A DNA stretch of 64,000 nt from Myxococcus fulvus (GCF_900111765.1 NZ_FOIB01000009.1:124001-188000), one strand, 5' to 3'; positions 11,043-21,813 are shown, numbered from the stretch's first letter. Notes: generated by a model not told the origin, from the letters alone. Numbers and translations are program-made.

Positions 11043-12911
11043 CTACTCGACGACGGCCACGTTGTCGTACATGGCGTCGATCTGCGCCTTGTACTTCTGG
11101 CTGCACACCTTGCGCTTCACCTTGAGGGTGGGCGTCAGCTCGCCGGACTCCTGGGTGAAGTCGGCGGACATGATGGTGAAGCGCTTGATGGTGGCGTACG
11201 GCGGCGAGTCCGCGTTCACCTTGTCCAGCACCGCCTTCACGGCCGCGTGGACCTCCGGTCGCTTCGCGTTCTCCGCGTAGCTGCCCACCGGGGCGCCCTT
11301 CTCCTCCAGCAGCTTCTTCGCCGTGTCCTCGCCCACGGTGATGAGCGCCACCAGGTACGGGCGCTTGTCGCCGTACACCATGGCCTGGCTGAGGATGGGG
11401 AAGGTCTTGAGCGTGTTCTCGATGTTCTGCGGCGCCACGTTCTTGCCGCCCGCCGTGACGATGATGTCCTTCTTGCGGTCGGTGATGCGCAGGTAGCCGT
11501 CCGAGTCCAGCTCACCGATGTCACCGGTGTGGAACCAGCCGTCCGCCTCCAGGACCTCGGCCGTGGCCGTGTCGTTCTTGTAGTAGCCCTTCATGATGCA
11601 GGGGCCACGGGCGAGCACCTCGCCGTCGGAGGCGATCTTCACCTCGGTGCCCGGCATGGCGGGGCCCACGGTGCCGATCTTGATCTTGTTCGGGCGGTTC
11701 GCGTTGGTGGGCGCGGCCGTCTCCGTCAGGCCGTAGCCCTCCACCACCTTGAAGCCCAGCAGGTCGAAGAAGTAGCCGATCTTCCGCGACAGCGGCGCGC
11801 CGCCGGAGACGAACAGGCGCATGTTGCCGCCCAGCTTCTCGTCCAGCGTGGCGCGCACCTTGGTGAACACCAGCTTCTTGGCCAGGGTGAAGGCCAGGCC
11901 GTCGTACTCGCGGCCCTGCTGCTTCGCATCGACGTACTCGTCGAACAGCTTGAAGGCCCAGCGCGCCATCCGGCCCTTGAGGCCCGGGGCCGACGTGCCG
12001 TTGGACACCACCGTGTTGTAGACCTTCTCGAACACGCGCGGCACCGACGGCAGCACCGTGGGACGCGTCTCCACGATGTTCGCCATCAGCTTGTCCACCG
12101 ACTCCGCGATGATGAGCCGGAAGCCCATGGACAGCCACGCCGCCTTCACCACCTGCGCGAACACGTGCGCCAGCGGCAGGAACAGCATGACCGCGTCGCT
12201 GGGCTCCATCATCCCGATGGCCTGCACCGCGTGCGCCTGGTACGTCCAGTTGCCGTGCGTGAGGATGGCGCCCTTCGGGTCACCCGTGGTGCCCGAGGTG
12301 TAGATGAGACAGTTGGTGTCCTCGGACTTCACCGAGGCCACCCGCTCCTCGAAGGACGCCGGGTTGGCCTGGTGCGCCTCGCGGCCCTGGGCCATCACGT
12401 CCGCCAGGGAGACTTCCTGGCCGCCCGCCACGGCGCCCTCGAAGACGATGACCTTCTGGACGGTGGGGCACTCGGCCAGCTTCTGCCGCACGCGCGTCAG
12501 GCGGCCCGCCTGCTTGGCATCCTTCTCGTCATTGTCCACGAAGACGAAGGACGTCTCCGAGTGCTTGATGACGTAGCGGAACTCGTCCGGGAGGTTGGAC
12601 GAATAGATGGGGACGGTGATGGCCTGCGCCGCGGTGATCGCCAGGTCCGCGACGATCCACATAAGGCTGGTGTTGGCGAACAGCGCCACCCTGTCTCCAG
12701 GCTTCACGCCCTGCGCCACCAGGCCCGCGGACAACGCCTTCACGTCGTCCAGCACCTGCCCGAAACTCACGTCCTGCCAGCGGCCGTCCTTCTTGTGCGT
12801 CACACCCGCCTTGGAGGCGTTCTGCGCGCGCTGGATCAGCAACTGGACCAGGTTTCCCTCCTGCGCTCCGGCCGCCGAAGCCGAAGGTCCTACCTGATTC
12901 TCTGCTCTCAC
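11043..12911 (-). CDS. long-chain acyl-CoA synthetase (AMP-forming)
   Basis: 622 residues of the ANL superfamily, which activates fatty acids to acyl-CoA through an acyl-adenylate. The P-loop YTSGTTGDPKGAILTHGN, the A5 block EGYGLTETAAP, and the A7/A8 hinge GWFHTGDIGELDSDGYLRITDRKKDIIV are intact, and the length fits the long-chain class (FAA1/FadD15-like). GTG at 12911 is chosen: it overlaps the TGA of the upstream TPR gene (GTGA) and follows GAGGAGGAG, so the pair is translationally coupled. The product would feed acyl-CoAs to beta-oxidation or lipid synthesis. Confidence 0.94.
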   Translation of the reverse strand: MRAENQVGPSASAAGAQEGNLVQLLIQRAQNASKAGVTHKKDGRWQDVSFGQVLDDVKALSAGLVAQGVKPGDRVALFANTSLMWIVADLAITAAQAITVPIYSSNLPDEFRYVIKHSETSFVFVDNDEKDAKQAGRLTRVRQKLAECPTVQKVIVFEGAVAGGQEVSLADVMAQGREAHQANPASFEERVASVKSEDTNCLIYTSGTTGDPKGAILTHGNWTYQAHAVQAIGMMEPSDAVMLFLPLAHVFAQVVKAAWLSMGFRLIIAESVDKLMANIVETRPTVLPSVPRVFEKVYNTVVSNGTSAPGLKGRMARWAFKLFDEYVDAKQQGREYDGLAFTLAKKLVFTKVRATLDEKLGGNMRLFVSGGAPLSRKIGYFFDLLGFKVVEGYGLTETAAPTNANRPNKIKIGTVGPAMPGTEVKIASDGEVLARGPCIMKGYYKNDTATAEVLEADGWFHTGDIGELDSDGYLRITDRKKDIIVTAGGKNVAPQNIENTLKTFPILSQAMVYGDKRPYLVALITVGEDTAKKLLEEKGAPVGSYAENAKRPEVHAAVKAVLDKVNADSPPYATIKRFTIMSADFTQESGELTPTLKVKRKVCSQKYKAQIDAMYDNVAVVE

Positions 12912-13648
12912 TTGAGCTCCTCCTCGATGTCGGCTTCGACCTTCTTCGCCCACTCCTGGATGCGCCGACCCTCCGCGGGGTCGTACGCGACGCTGCCCTG
13001 CTTCACCTTCTGGATGGCGTTGCGAGCCTCCTTCGCCTTGTCGTCCCTCAGGAGCGTCTCGGCCAGGAAGTAGTACGCGCGCAACATCTCCGGGTGCTGC
13101 TGGATGGCCTTCTCGTAATACTCGGCCGACTTCTTGAGATCTCGCTTCGGCCAGGGCAGCTCGTAGTAGTAGCGCCCCTTGGCCAACAGCGGCGCGGCGC
13201 CATAGAAGCCGGAGTCCAGCTTGATGGCCGCGTCGAGCCGCTCGTTGAACTTGCCTTCCAGGCCCTCGCCCAGCGCCTTCATCACCCCCACCGCTTGAGA
13301 GTAGGCGCCAATCCCCGCCGCCGCGAAGTAGTGGCCTTCCACGCGGTTGGGGGCCAGCTTGACGGCCTTCTCCGCCACGTCCCACGTCTGCCGGCCGAGC
13401 ACCTTCTTGAGCTTCTCGCTCCCAGCCCCGTCCGCCTGCCACTGGAGCTGCCGCGCCTGACGCCACACCAGCTCGAAGTCGTCCGGCGTCACCGACAGCG
13501 CCGCCTTGAGCTCGGCCTCCAGCGCCTTGCCACCCTCCGCCTCGCCACGTCGCTCATGCAGGGCATCCAGCCGAGCGAGCAATTCCGGCTCCGCCGCCCG
13601 TGCCGAGAACGCCACGAGCGAGCACAAGGCGAATAAAATCAAGCGCAT
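12908..13648 (-). CDS. secreted TPR-like protein
   Basis: About 246 residues with a signal peptide (MRLILFALCSLVAFSARA). The mature part has TPR-like helical pairs, for example FYGAAPLLAKGRYYYELPWPKRD and MLRAYYFLAETLLRDDKAKEA. Proteins of this sort are usually scaffolds; a specific role is not evident. ATG at 13648 is preferred for the signal peptide, though a GTG six codons earlier is in frame and no good ribosome site is seen for either. Its stop overlaps the start of the acyl-CoA synthetase, so it is the first gene of a two-gene operon. Confidence 0.8.
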   Translation of the reverse strand: MRLILFALCSLVAFSARAAEPELLARLDALHERRGEAEGGKALEAELKAALSVTPDDFELVWRQARQLQWQADGAGSEKLKKVLGRQTWDVAEKAVKLAPNRVEGHYFAAAGIGAYSQAVGVMKALGEGLEGKFNERLDAAIKLDSGFYGAAPLLAKGRYYYELPWPKRDLKKSAEYYEKAIQQHPEMLRAYYFLAETLLRDDKAKEARNAIQKVKQGSVAYDPAEGRRIQEWAKKVEADIEEELK

Positions 13649-13718
13649 GGCGGGTGGGCTTAGCACGCACGCTCGGTTGCACGCAAACGACCAGGGCCGA
13701 CTTTTCCACCAAAGAGAA

Positions 13719-13787
13719 GGGGCGGGTCCAGCAAGGGTAGAAGACCCCGCCAGTCCCGCCCCATTCGAGTGCCTCCCCGGGTGGGGA
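13719..13787 (-). terminator. two hairpins downstream of the sigma factor gene
   Basis: On the minus strand, just after the sigma-factor stop, TCCCC-GGGT-GGGGA (13774-13787) is followed by a longer stem GGGGCGGG / CCCGCCCC (13719-13726 with 13755-13762), and then by a pyrimidine-rich CTTCTCTTT. This is a plausible but not classical terminator. Confidence 0.4.
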
Positions 13788-13798
13788 AGCGAGGTGGC

Positions 13799-14536
13799 TC
13801 AGGCCACGTCCTGCAGGGCCTGCTCCTCGTTCTCGTTGAACGCCGAGAGGTAGCGCTCGAGGAACGTCTTCGTCTTGAGCTCCACCTGGCGCACGCGCTC
13901 GCGCGACACGCCCCAGCGCTGCCCCAGCTCCTCCAACGTCAGCGGCTTGTCCTGCGTCAGCCGCTCCGTGAGGATGTCCCAGCCCAGGTCGCCGATGCGC
14001 TTGCGCACCTTGGTGAGCGCGTCCTGGATTTCGGTGTCCTGCTCATTCGACAGGAACACGTCCTGGGGCGACGGCCCGTTGTCCTCCAGGCGGTCCAGGA
14101 AGGTCGTCTCACCCTCCTCGTCGATGGAGGCGTCGAGCGAGAAGTCCACCATGCTGCCCCGCTCGGCCTCGCCGCCGCGCACCTGGCTGCGGTTGTCCTT
14201 CAGATAGCGGGTGATGTAGGCGCGAATCCACCACACCGCGTACGTCGCGAAGCGCACGTTCTTCTTCGGATCGAAATGCTCGATTGCCTTCATCAGGCCG
14301 ACGTTGCCTTCCTGGACGAGGTCATCCAGGCGAGCGCCGCGATTGGCGAACTTCTTCGCGACGGCGACAACGAAAGCCAGGTTGGAGGTGGCGAGCGTCT
14401 GCCTCGCCGACTCGTCGCCCTTGCGAGCGCGCCGAGCCAGCTCGTACTCCTGCTCGCGAGTCAGTTGCTGGTGTCCCCCCAGCTGACGCAGGTATTGCGA
14501 CAGGCCCTCCGCCGCAAACTTCGTCGAGTTGGCCAT
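13799..14536 (-). CDS. RNA polymerase sigma factor, sigma-70/sigma-32-like
   Basis: 245 residues. Region 1.2/2.1 begins SQYLRQLGGHQQLTREQEYELA, region 2 is LDDLVQEGNVGLMKAIEHFDP then FATYAVWWIRAYITRYL, and region 4 ends in PLTLEELGQRWGVSRERVRQVELKT. This arrangement matches the small sigma-32-like group that myxobacteria have multiplied (SigB/SigC/SigE type in M. xanthus), but I cannot assign which one. The diagnostic RpoH box is not evident, so a stationary-phase or developmental role is as likely as heat shock. ATG at 14536 follows GGACGGGAAATC. 226 bases upstream are non-coding and hold its promoter. Confidence 0.9.
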   Translation of the reverse strand: MANSTKFAAEGLSQYLRQLGGHQQLTREQEYELARRARKGDESARQTLATSNLAFVVAVAKKFANRGARLDDLVQEGNVGLMKAIEHFDPKKNVRFATYAVWWIRAYITRYLKDNRSQVRGGEAERGSMVDFSLDASIDEEGETTFLDRLEDNGPSPQDVFLSNEQDTEIQDALTKVRKRIGDLGWDILTERLTQDKPLTLEELGQRWGVSRERVRQVELKTKTFLERYLSAFNENEEQALQDVA

Positions 14537-14762
14537 GATTTCCCGTCCTCCGTTCGATGCCGGACGCGCCGTCCCCGCCGACTCGCGTCCACCTGTCTCT
14601 AGGACGCCCAACGAGCGAAAGGGTTTCTCATTCCATCGCCGAAAGTCGTTTCGACTGTCGAACTTCGTCCTCACGCGGACGCAAGGCTCGCGCTTCCGCT
14701 GACTTGCAAGGTCGAGAAGCACCGACTCCTATGGCGATGGCCGCGACGCGGCCACTCACTCT

Positions 14763-16187
14763 TCAACGTTTGAGCACGGGGAAGATTTTCTCGGGATTGA
14801 GCAGCCCTGATGGGTCGAAGAAGGCCTTGAGCCGCCGCTGCAATTCCAGCAGCGCTGGCTGCTGTTCGAGCGCGAGAAATTCCCGCTTCGCGAGGCCCAC
14901 ACCATGCTCGCCTGTGATCGTCCCGCCCAGCTCCACCGTCATCACCAACATGCGGCGCAGCGCCTCATCCACCAGCGGGCGTTGATGCGGGCCTTCATAG
15001 AGGATGTTGGCGTGGAGGTTCCCATCCCCCGCATGGCCATACGTGGCCACGGTGAGGCCCAGCTCCTCGCCCATCGCCTTCAAGCGCTCGATGACCTCGG
15101 GGATTCTCGAACGTGGGACGACGATGTCCTCGGAGACCTTGCGAGGCTTCAGCGCGCGCAGCGCGGGGGAGATGACCCGACGCACGGCCCACAATTTCTC
15201 GCGTTGGGAATCATCCTGCGCGACGAGTGTTTGGCTGGCTCCCTGCTGTGCGCAGATGTCGCCGAGTCGTGACAGTTCCTCGAACAAACCCTCTGCGCCG
15301 TGGCCATCGACCTCGGCGATGACGGCGGCGCCGGCGCCCGGTGGGAACTGGAAGCCGCGTCCGTCCACCGCGCGCAGGGCCACGTCGTCGATGAGCTCCA
15401 GACACCTGGGCAACAGCCCCGCCGCGAGCACGGCTGACACCGCGCGGGCCGCGTCCAGCACCGACGGAAAGACGACCAGGGCGGTCAGCACTTTTCGCGG
15501 GAGCGGAATGAGCTGGAGGGTGATTTCGGTGGCCACGCCCAGCGTGCCCTCGGAGCCGACGAAGAGGCCCACCAGGTCGTAGCCGGCCACGCCCTTGATG
15601 GTGCGCCGCCCCACCTTGACGACCTCACCGTCTGGAAGCACCCACTCCAGGCCGATGACGTAGTCGCGCGTGACGCCGTACTTCAGCGCGCGCGGGCCGC
15701 CCGCGTTCTCCGCGACGTTGCCGCCCAGCGTGCACGACTCCCAGGAGTTGGGGTCCGGTGGATAGAAGAGCCCCACGGCCTCCACGGCCTTCATCAGGTC
15801 GCCCGTCACCACGCCGGGCTCCACCACCGCGGTGAGGTCCTCCACGGAGATGGAGCGGATGCGGTTCATGCGCTCCAGGCTCACCGCCACGCCGCCGCAC
15901 AGGGGCAGCGAGCCGCCGCTCTTGCCCGTGCGAGCGCCGCACGGCGTGTAGGGGACGCCGTGCGCCACGCACGCCTTGAAGATGGCGGAGACCTGCGCGG
16001 TGTCCTCGGGGAAGACGACGAGGTCGGGAGGGAAGACGCCGCTGTCGGACTCATCCCGCGCGTAGGCGGCGAGCGTGGCCTCGTCGCGCTTCAGCTGCCC
16101 GGCGGAGAGCACCCGCGAGAGCGCCTCGCACACGCGCTCCACCCGCTCGGGCTCCACGCGGACCGGCCGCGCGGACACGTCACTCAT
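14763..16187 (-). CDS. FAD-linked oxidase, glycolate oxidase/D-lactate dehydrogenase (GlcD) type
   Basis: 474 residues. The N-terminal FAD_binding_4 domain shows FPEDTAQVSAIFKACVAHGV, TPCGARTGKSGGSLPLCGGV and the pyrophosphate-loop region CTLGGNVAENAGGPRALKYG; the C-terminal FAD-oxidase domain has the HAGDGNLHANILYEG motif and TITGEHGVG. Such enzymes oxidise D-2-hydroxy acids (glycolate, D-lactate) at the membrane. No GlcE/GlcF-type Fe-S subunit follows. ATG at 16187 overlaps the TGA of folE (ATGA), so the two are coupled. Confidence 0.92.
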   Translation of the reverse strand: MSDVSARPVRVEPERVERVCEALSRVLSAGQLKRDEATLAAYARDESDSGVFPPDLVVFPEDTAQVSAIFKACVAHGVPYTPCGARTGKSGGSLPLCGGVAVSLERMNRIRSISVEDLTAVVEPGVVTGDLMKAVEAVGLFYPPDPNSWESCTLGGNVAENAGGPRALKYGVTRDYVIGLEWVLPDGEVVKVGRRTIKGVAGYDLVGLFVGSEGTLGVATEITLQLIPLPRKVLTALVVFPSVLDAARAVSAVLAAGLLPRCLELIDDVALRAVDGRGFQFPPGAGAAVIAEVDGHGAEGLFEELSRLGDICAQQGASQTLVAQDDSQREKLWAVRRVISPALRALKPRKVSEDIVVPRSRIPEVIERLKAMGEELGLTVATYGHAGDGNLHANILYEGPHQRPLVDEALRRMLVMTVELGGTITGEHGVGLAKREFLALEQQPALLELQRRLKAFFDPSGLLNPEKIFPVLKR

Positions 16188-16816
16188 CGCCGCGCCCCGA
16201 GTCGCGCCCACAGCTCGCGTCGCAGCGCACCGTCGCCGCGCAGCTCGCCTTCATAGGCCTCCGCGTGGGTGATGGCGTCGCGCTGCTGGGGACCGCGCAT
16301 GCGCAGGCACGCCTGCTCCGCCTCGATGATGCACGCGGTGGCGGGGCTGCCCAGCTCACGGGCCAGGGAGCCCGCGACCTCGCGCGCCAGGTCCTCCTGG
16401 AGGATGAGCCGGTGCGCGAAGCAGTCCACCAGCGCGGACAGGCCACCGAAGCCCGCCACGTGCTTGCCAGGGACGTACGCCACATGCGCGACGCCCGTCA
16501 CCGGCAACAGGTGGTGCGGACACATGGAATGGAAGCGCAGGCCCGTCACCACCACCAGCTCACGCGACGAGCCGCGAGGCGCGGAGAACGTCTTGCCCAG
16601 CACCTCTCCGGGCGTCTGGGCATAGCCGTCCAGGAACTCGCGGCTCCAGGCGTCGGCCACGCGCTTGGGCGTGTCCACCAGGTTCTCGTCATCCATCGGC
16701 AGGCCGGCGGCCCGGAGGAAGGCCTCCACCGCGCTCGCCATGGCGACGGGGTCTGGCACGCTGGCGAAGGACCTGGAGGCAGGGACTCCGCGGGGACGGA
16801 CTTTGGACGAGCTCAC
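16184..16816 (-). CDS. folE: GTP cyclohydrolase I
   Basis: 210 residues; converts GTP to dihydroneopterin triphosphate, the first step of folate and pterin synthesis. The zinc site is intact: Cys and His in FHSMCPHHLLPVTG and the third ligand Cys in QACLRMRGPQQRDA. GLSALVDCFAHRLILQEDLA is also typical. GTG at 16816 is taken as start (AGGAG ten bases upstream); ATG at 16741 would remove part of the N-terminal helix. It sits between the Rieske gene and the FAD oxidase with which it overlaps. Confidence 0.93.
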   Translation of the reverse strand: MSSSKVRPRGVPASRSFASVPDPVAMASAVEAFLRAAGLPMDDENLVDTPKRVADAWSREFLDGYAQTPGEVLGKTFSAPRGSSRELVVVTGLRFHSMCPHHLLPVTGVAHVAYVPGKHVAGFGGLSALVDCFAHRLILQEDLAREVAGSLARELGSPATACIIEAEQACLRMRGPQQRDAITHAEAYEGELRGDGALRRELWARLGARR

Positions 16817-16847
16817 GGGGCAAGGACTCCTGCGGGGGTGCGGGCGC

Positions 16848-17192
16848 TCAACGGCCGGGCACCCTATCCGATGCGGCGATGAGGATCTCCCCACCTCGCA
16901 CGAGCACGTCGTAGATGCGAACCTTCGCGTCCGGGCGCCAGGGGCACAGCCCCGTGCGGACATCGAACGGCCAGGCGTGCAGGGGACAGTGCAGCAGCGT
17001 CCCCTCCAGGTCCCCTTCATGGAGCGAGCCGCCACGGTGGGGACACGTGTCCTCCAGTGCGTGCAGTTGCCCGTCGACCCGCACCAGGGCCACCCGGGTG
17101 TCCCCCACCTGGACCACGGCGCGACCGCGTGCGTCCAACGCGGTGAGCCGCGCCACCGGAATGAAGCGTCCGTCCGGTTGTCCTTCATCCAT
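16848..17192 (-). CDS. Rieske [2Fe-2S] ferredoxin-like protein
   Basis: 114 residues forming a single Rieske domain. Both cluster-binding boxes are present: CPHRGGSLHEG and CPLHAWPFDVRTG, giving the two Cys and two His ligands. No catalytic domain follows, so it is an electron-transfer partner rather than a full oxygenase. ATG at 17192 has GGGAGAG eight bases upstream. It heads the operon Rieske - folE - FAD oxidase; an electron route between it and the FAD oxidase is possible but unproven. Confidence 0.92.
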   Translation of the reverse strand: MDEGQPDGRFIPVARLTALDARGRAVVQVGDTRVALVRVDGQLHALEDTCPHRGGSLHEGDLEGTLLHCPLHAWPFDVRTGLCPWRPDAKVRIYDVLVRGGEILIAASDRVPGR

Positions 17193-17334
17193 CCAGGTCT
17201 CTCCCACGCCCTGTCCCACCAGGGCCTTCCCGCGTGAATGCGGTGACACGAGTATGCGTCCCACCACCGTGCTAGCCTGCCTTGACTCTCCCGGGGGCCG
17301 TCAGTAGAGCACCCGGGCCTCCCCCTTCCCGCCG

Positions 17335-17760
17335 ATGACCCAGCGCGCCCATACCTTCGCCCGCGGCACCGCGACGCTGTTGGTCGTGCTGTGGGCGTTG
17401 CAGCCGCTGGGGACGCTCCTCCACGCCCGGGACGCGCACGCGCACCGCTTCTGTCCCGAGCACCAGACCTTCGAGGAGACGGCCAAGGGCACCGGCGCCA
17501 TCCAGGCCCGGCTCGCCCCGGAGAAGCTGGCGCAGCTGACCGCCGTTCCTCCCTCGGGCTCGGACTCCAGCCGGCCCACCCACGAGACGTGCCCCATCCT
17601 CACGTCGAGCTCGCGCGACGAGGGGTGGTTCGTCGCGCCCTCCTCGTGGGTCCTCGCGCGGCTCGCGGTGAGCCGTCCCGCCACCGCGCCGCCCCGCGTC
17701 ACCCCGCCCCTCTCCGTCCTCGACACCGCGCCCAAGTCCTCGCCACCCGCGCACGCCTGA
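17335..17760 (+). CDS. small Cys/His membrane-anchored protein, paralogue of 28932-29366
   Basis: 141 residues: one hydrophobic N-terminal segment (ATLLVVLWALQPLG) then GTLLHARDAHAHRFCPEHQ, a second metal-like site THETCP near residue 83, and a Pro/Ala-rich tail. No family name is certain; the layout resembles small DUF2946-like proteins found beside metal transporters. It shares the pattern G-T-x-L-H...H-A...C-x-E-H and a downstream H-x-x-C with the protein at 28932-29366. It opens the metal-uptake operon, so a metal chaperone or sensor role is a fair guess. Confidence 0.7.
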   Translation: MTQRAHTFARGTATLLVVLWALQPLGTLLHARDAHAHRFCPEHQTFEETAKGTGAIQARLAPEKLAQLTAVPPSGSDSSRPTHETCPILTSSSRDEGWFVAPSSWVLARLAVSRPATAPPRVTPPLSVLDTAPKSSPPAHA

Positions 17761-17841
17761 GTCGCGTCCGCAGTGAGCTTGCAGGTCTTGTGCTGTGGGG
17801 CGCCACGCGCACGCGTGCGTCCCGTCCGAGGAGCATCACCG

Positions 17842-19212
<1,371 letters not shown>

Positions 19213-19237
19213 ACCTCTTTCACGGGAGCCCTTCCCC

Positions 19238-20164
19238 ATGCGTTCTCTTCGATTCGTCGCGGCCCTGTGCGCCGCCCTCTGTGTGCTCGCCGCCGCGCCC
19301 GCGCTCGCGGCCGTCAATGTCGTCACCACCCTGCCGGACCTCGCCGCGCTGACCAAGGCGGTGGGCGGAGACCTGGTCAAGGTGCAGTCCATGGCGCTCG
19401 GGACGCAGGACCCGCACCGCGTGGACGCCAAGCCCAGCCTGGCGCTCGCGCTGCGCAACGCGGACCTGCTCGTCTGCGTGGGACTGGATTTGGAGGTGGG
19501 CTGGCTGCCCAACCTCCAGACCGGCTCGCGCAACCCGCGCATCCAGCAGGGCAACCCGGGCTTCCTCAACGCCTCGCAGTTCGTGCGGCTGCTCGAGGTG
19601 CCCCCCACCAAGGTGGACCGCAGCGAGGGCGACGTGCACCCCGGCGGCAACCCTCACTACCTCTATGACCCGAGGCAGGGCGCGGCCGTGGCGCGTGGAA
19701 TCGCCGAGCGACTGGCCCAGCTCGACGCCAAGAACGCGGCCACCTACCGTGCCAACGCGGCCAGGCTGACGGCGGACCTGGATGCGGCGCGCGTGGAGTG
19801 GGAGAAGCGGCTGGCGGGCCTGAAGGGCGCGCCCGTGGTCGCCTTCCACCGGACGACGGCGTACCTGGCGGACTGGCTCGGCTTCGAGGCCATCGCGTTC
19901 CTGGAGCCCAAGCCGGGCATCCCGCCCAACCCGTCGCACGTGGCCGGCGTGCTGGTGCTCGCGCGTCAGCGCAAGGCGCGCATGGTGCTCATCGAGAGCT
20001 ACTACAACGACCGCGAGGCGAAGATGCTCGCCGGCATGATTCCGGCGCCGCTCGTCATCCTCCACGGCGGCACGGACTTCCGCGCGGGCGAGACGTACCT
20101 CCAGCACATCAACGAGCTGGTGGGCAATCTGGAGAAGGGCCTCAACGCCGGGAAGGGGGGCTGA
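19238..20164 (+). CDS. periplasmic metal-binding protein of a zinc/manganese ABC transporter
   Basis: 308 residues of cluster 9 (ZnuA/TroA family) with signal peptide MRSLRFVAALCAALCVLAAAPALA. The expected ligands are in place: His in GTQDPHRVDAKPS, His in GGNPHYLYDP, and later His in VVAFHRTTAYLADWLG, with a C-terminal Glu/Asp region. The His-rich loop of ZnuA is short or absent, so the metal could be Zn or Mn. ATG at 19238 follows GGGAG. The ATPase and permease follow in the same operon. Confidence 0.92.
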   Translation: MRSLRFVAALCAALCVLAAAPALAAVNVVTTLPDLAALTKAVGGDLVKVQSMALGTQDPHRVDAKPSLALALRNADLLVCVGLDLEVGWLPNLQTGSRNPRIQQGNPGFLNASQFVRLLEVPPTKVDRSEGDVHPGGNPHYLYDPRQGAAVARGIAERLAQLDAKNAATYRANAARLTADLDAARVEWEKRLAGLKGAPVVAFHRTTAYLADWLGFEAIAFLEPKPGIPPNPSHVAGVLVLARQRKARMVLIESYYNDREAKMLAGMIPAPLVILHGGTDFRAGETYLQHINELVGNLEKGLNAGKGG

Positions 20165-20168
20165 CGCC

Positions 20169-21014
20169 ATGAAGCTTGGACGACTGCTTCCCCTGTTGTT
20201 GCTGTCCGGCTGCGCGCTGGACGCGGGCGAGGGCTTCGCCGTGCTCGAGCCCACCGTCCACGCGACGTATGTCCCGGCGGCCTCGCGCGACGCGGGCAAT
20301 GGCTTCCAGCGCCTCGCGTCGGACTACCAGGTGCGGCTGGACTCGGCCGCGCTGGGAGTCTCCCATGTCGAGCTGGTGGGTGGCTCGGGCGGCGGTGGGC
20401 CGACGACGTTCGACCCCGCCAATCCGCCTCCGGGTTACTCGCTGTGCCACAATGGCCACTGTCACAGCGACAGCGGCGCGCTCGTGGACTACGAGGACAT
20501 CGAGGCGGAGCTGGGCGGCGGCGCGTCCTCGTCCGTGGTGGCCGCGCTGCACGTGGATGGCGCGCTGGACCTGCTGACGTCGGCGGCGACGCCGGTGGAG
20601 TGCGAGCCGGACTGCGAGCTGCCTCGCACCGCGCTGTCCCGCGGCGTCTGGGAGGTGACGGCCGTCACGCTGACGGGCGTCGTGCGCGACTCACGCGCAA
20701 GCCCCAGGCTCCAGGAGGTTCCCTTCCGGCTCACGCTCGAGTCCACGGGTGGCGAGGAGGCCGAGCCGCTGTTCACCGTGACGGGGGACGTGGACGTGCC
20801 GTCGGACCGGGAGCACAAGCCGCGCGTGAAGCTGGACCTGTCGCTCGCGGTGCCGCCGAGCATCTTCGACACCGTGGACTGGGCCCAGGTGACGCCCGGC
20901 GCGGACGGCGTGCTGGACCTGGGCACCGCCGCGAACGAGGCGACGCGCAAGGCGCTGCTCGCGGAGCTGGCGGAGCTGACACCCCACGCGGAGGTCCGAC
21001 GTGAAGACCGATGA
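20169..21014 (+). CDS. lipoprotein with CHNGHCH metal-binding-like motif
   Basis: 281 residues. The lipoprotein signal is MKLGRLLPLLLLSGC (Cys 15). The mature protein is beta-rich and contains CHNGHCHSDSG near residue 98 and a CEPDCELP pair near residue 145, both plausible metal sites. The family is not recognised. It begins four bases after the metal-binding-protein gene and overlaps the ATPase start by 14 bases, so it is a component of the transport operon; it may capture metal at the outer membrane or hand it to the binding protein (inference). Confidence 0.75.
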   Translation: MKLGRLLPLLLLSGCALDAGEGFAVLEPTVHATYVPAASRDAGNGFQRLASDYQVRLDSAALGVSHVELVGGSGGGGPTTFDPANPPPGYSLCHNGHCHSDSGALVDYEDIEAELGGGASSSVVAALHVDGALDLLTSAATPVECEPDCELPRTALSRGVWEVTAVTLTGVVRDSRASPRLQEVPFRLTLESTGGEEAEPLFTVTGDVDVPSDREHKPRVKLDLSLAVPPSIFDTVDWAQVTPGADGVLDLGTAANEATRKALLAELAELTPHAEVRREDR

Positions 21015-21813
21015 GCCCGTGGGCGCCGCGCACGCCGTGTCGCCGACCTTCACCGTGGGCGAGCCGCTGCTCACCTGCACGGAGCTGGTCATCGGCTACA
21101 ACGACAAGGCCATGCTGCCGCCCATCAACATGGTCATCCGCCGCGGCCAGTTCATCGCCGTGGTGGGCCGCAACGGGTCCGGCAAGAGCACCTGGTTCAA
21201 GACGCTGCTGGGCATGCTCGAGCCGGTGTCGGGCACCATCTCCCGGAGCCATCCGACGATGCGCAGCGCGTACGTGCCGCAGACGTCCAGCATCGACTCC
21301 ATCCTCCCGCTGCGGGCGCGAGAGCTGACGGCCTGGGGGCGGCTGCGCGGGTGGAGCTTCCTGTGGCCCTTCGCGCGCAAGTCGGAGCGTGACGCGGTGG
21401 AGGTGGCGCTGGAGACGGCGGGCGCGAAGGCCATCGCCAACAAGCCCTACCGCGAGCTGTCCGAGGGCCAGAAGCAGCGCACGCTGCTGGCCCGCCTCAT
21501 CGCCACCGAGGCGGACCTGGTGCTGCTGGACGAGCCCACCGCCGCGATGGACGCCGTCGCCGAGCGCGAGACGATGCAGCGGCTGTGCTCGCTCGCGCGT
21601 GAGCGCGGCCTGGGCGTGGTGGTGGTGTGCCACGACCTGGAGGTCGCCGCCGAGCACGCGGACGTGCTGCTCTTCGTGGACCGCGAGACCTCCGCCTTCG
21701 TCGTGGGCGACGCGCGCACCGTGTTCTGCCACCCCGCCTTCCGTCGTCAGTACGGCGACGAGTACTGCCACCGCGCTCCCGAGGGACCCCACCGTGGACC
21801 CGATGCTCGCTGA
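21001..21813 (+). CDS. metal ABC transporter ATPase (ZnuC/MntB-like)
   Basis: 270 residues. Walker A GRNGSGKST, Q-loop YVPQTSSIDS, signature LSEGQKQRTLLARLI, Walker B DLVLLDEPTAAMD and the switch His in VVCHDLE are all present. GTG at 21001 overlaps the end of the lipoprotein gene. It should energise the permease encoded immediately downstream, with which it overlaps. Confidence 0.94.
   Translation: MKTDEPVGAAHAVSPTFTVGEPLLTCTELVIGYNDKAMLPPINMVIRRGQFIAVVGRNGSGKSTWFKTLLGMLEPVSGTISRSHPTMRSAYVPQTSSIDSILPLRARELTAWGRLRGWSFLWPFARKSERDAVEVALETAGAKAIANKPYRELSEGQKQRTLLARLIATEADLVLLDEPTAAMDAVAERETMQRLCSLARERGLGVVVVCHDLEVAAEHADVLLFVDRETSAFVVGDARTVFCHPAFRRQYGDEYCHRAPEGPHRGPDAR

Noticed and set aside
11043..13466. 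An 807-residue reading of the acyl-CoA synthetase
   Set aside because: The first 185 residues are a shadow of the TPR gene; the GTG at 12911 overlapping that gene's stop is the sensible start.
16184..17188. A 334-residue frame joining folE with upstream sequence
   Set aside because: Its first half is a Trp/Arg/Cys-rich shadow of the Rieske gene; real folE starts near 16816.
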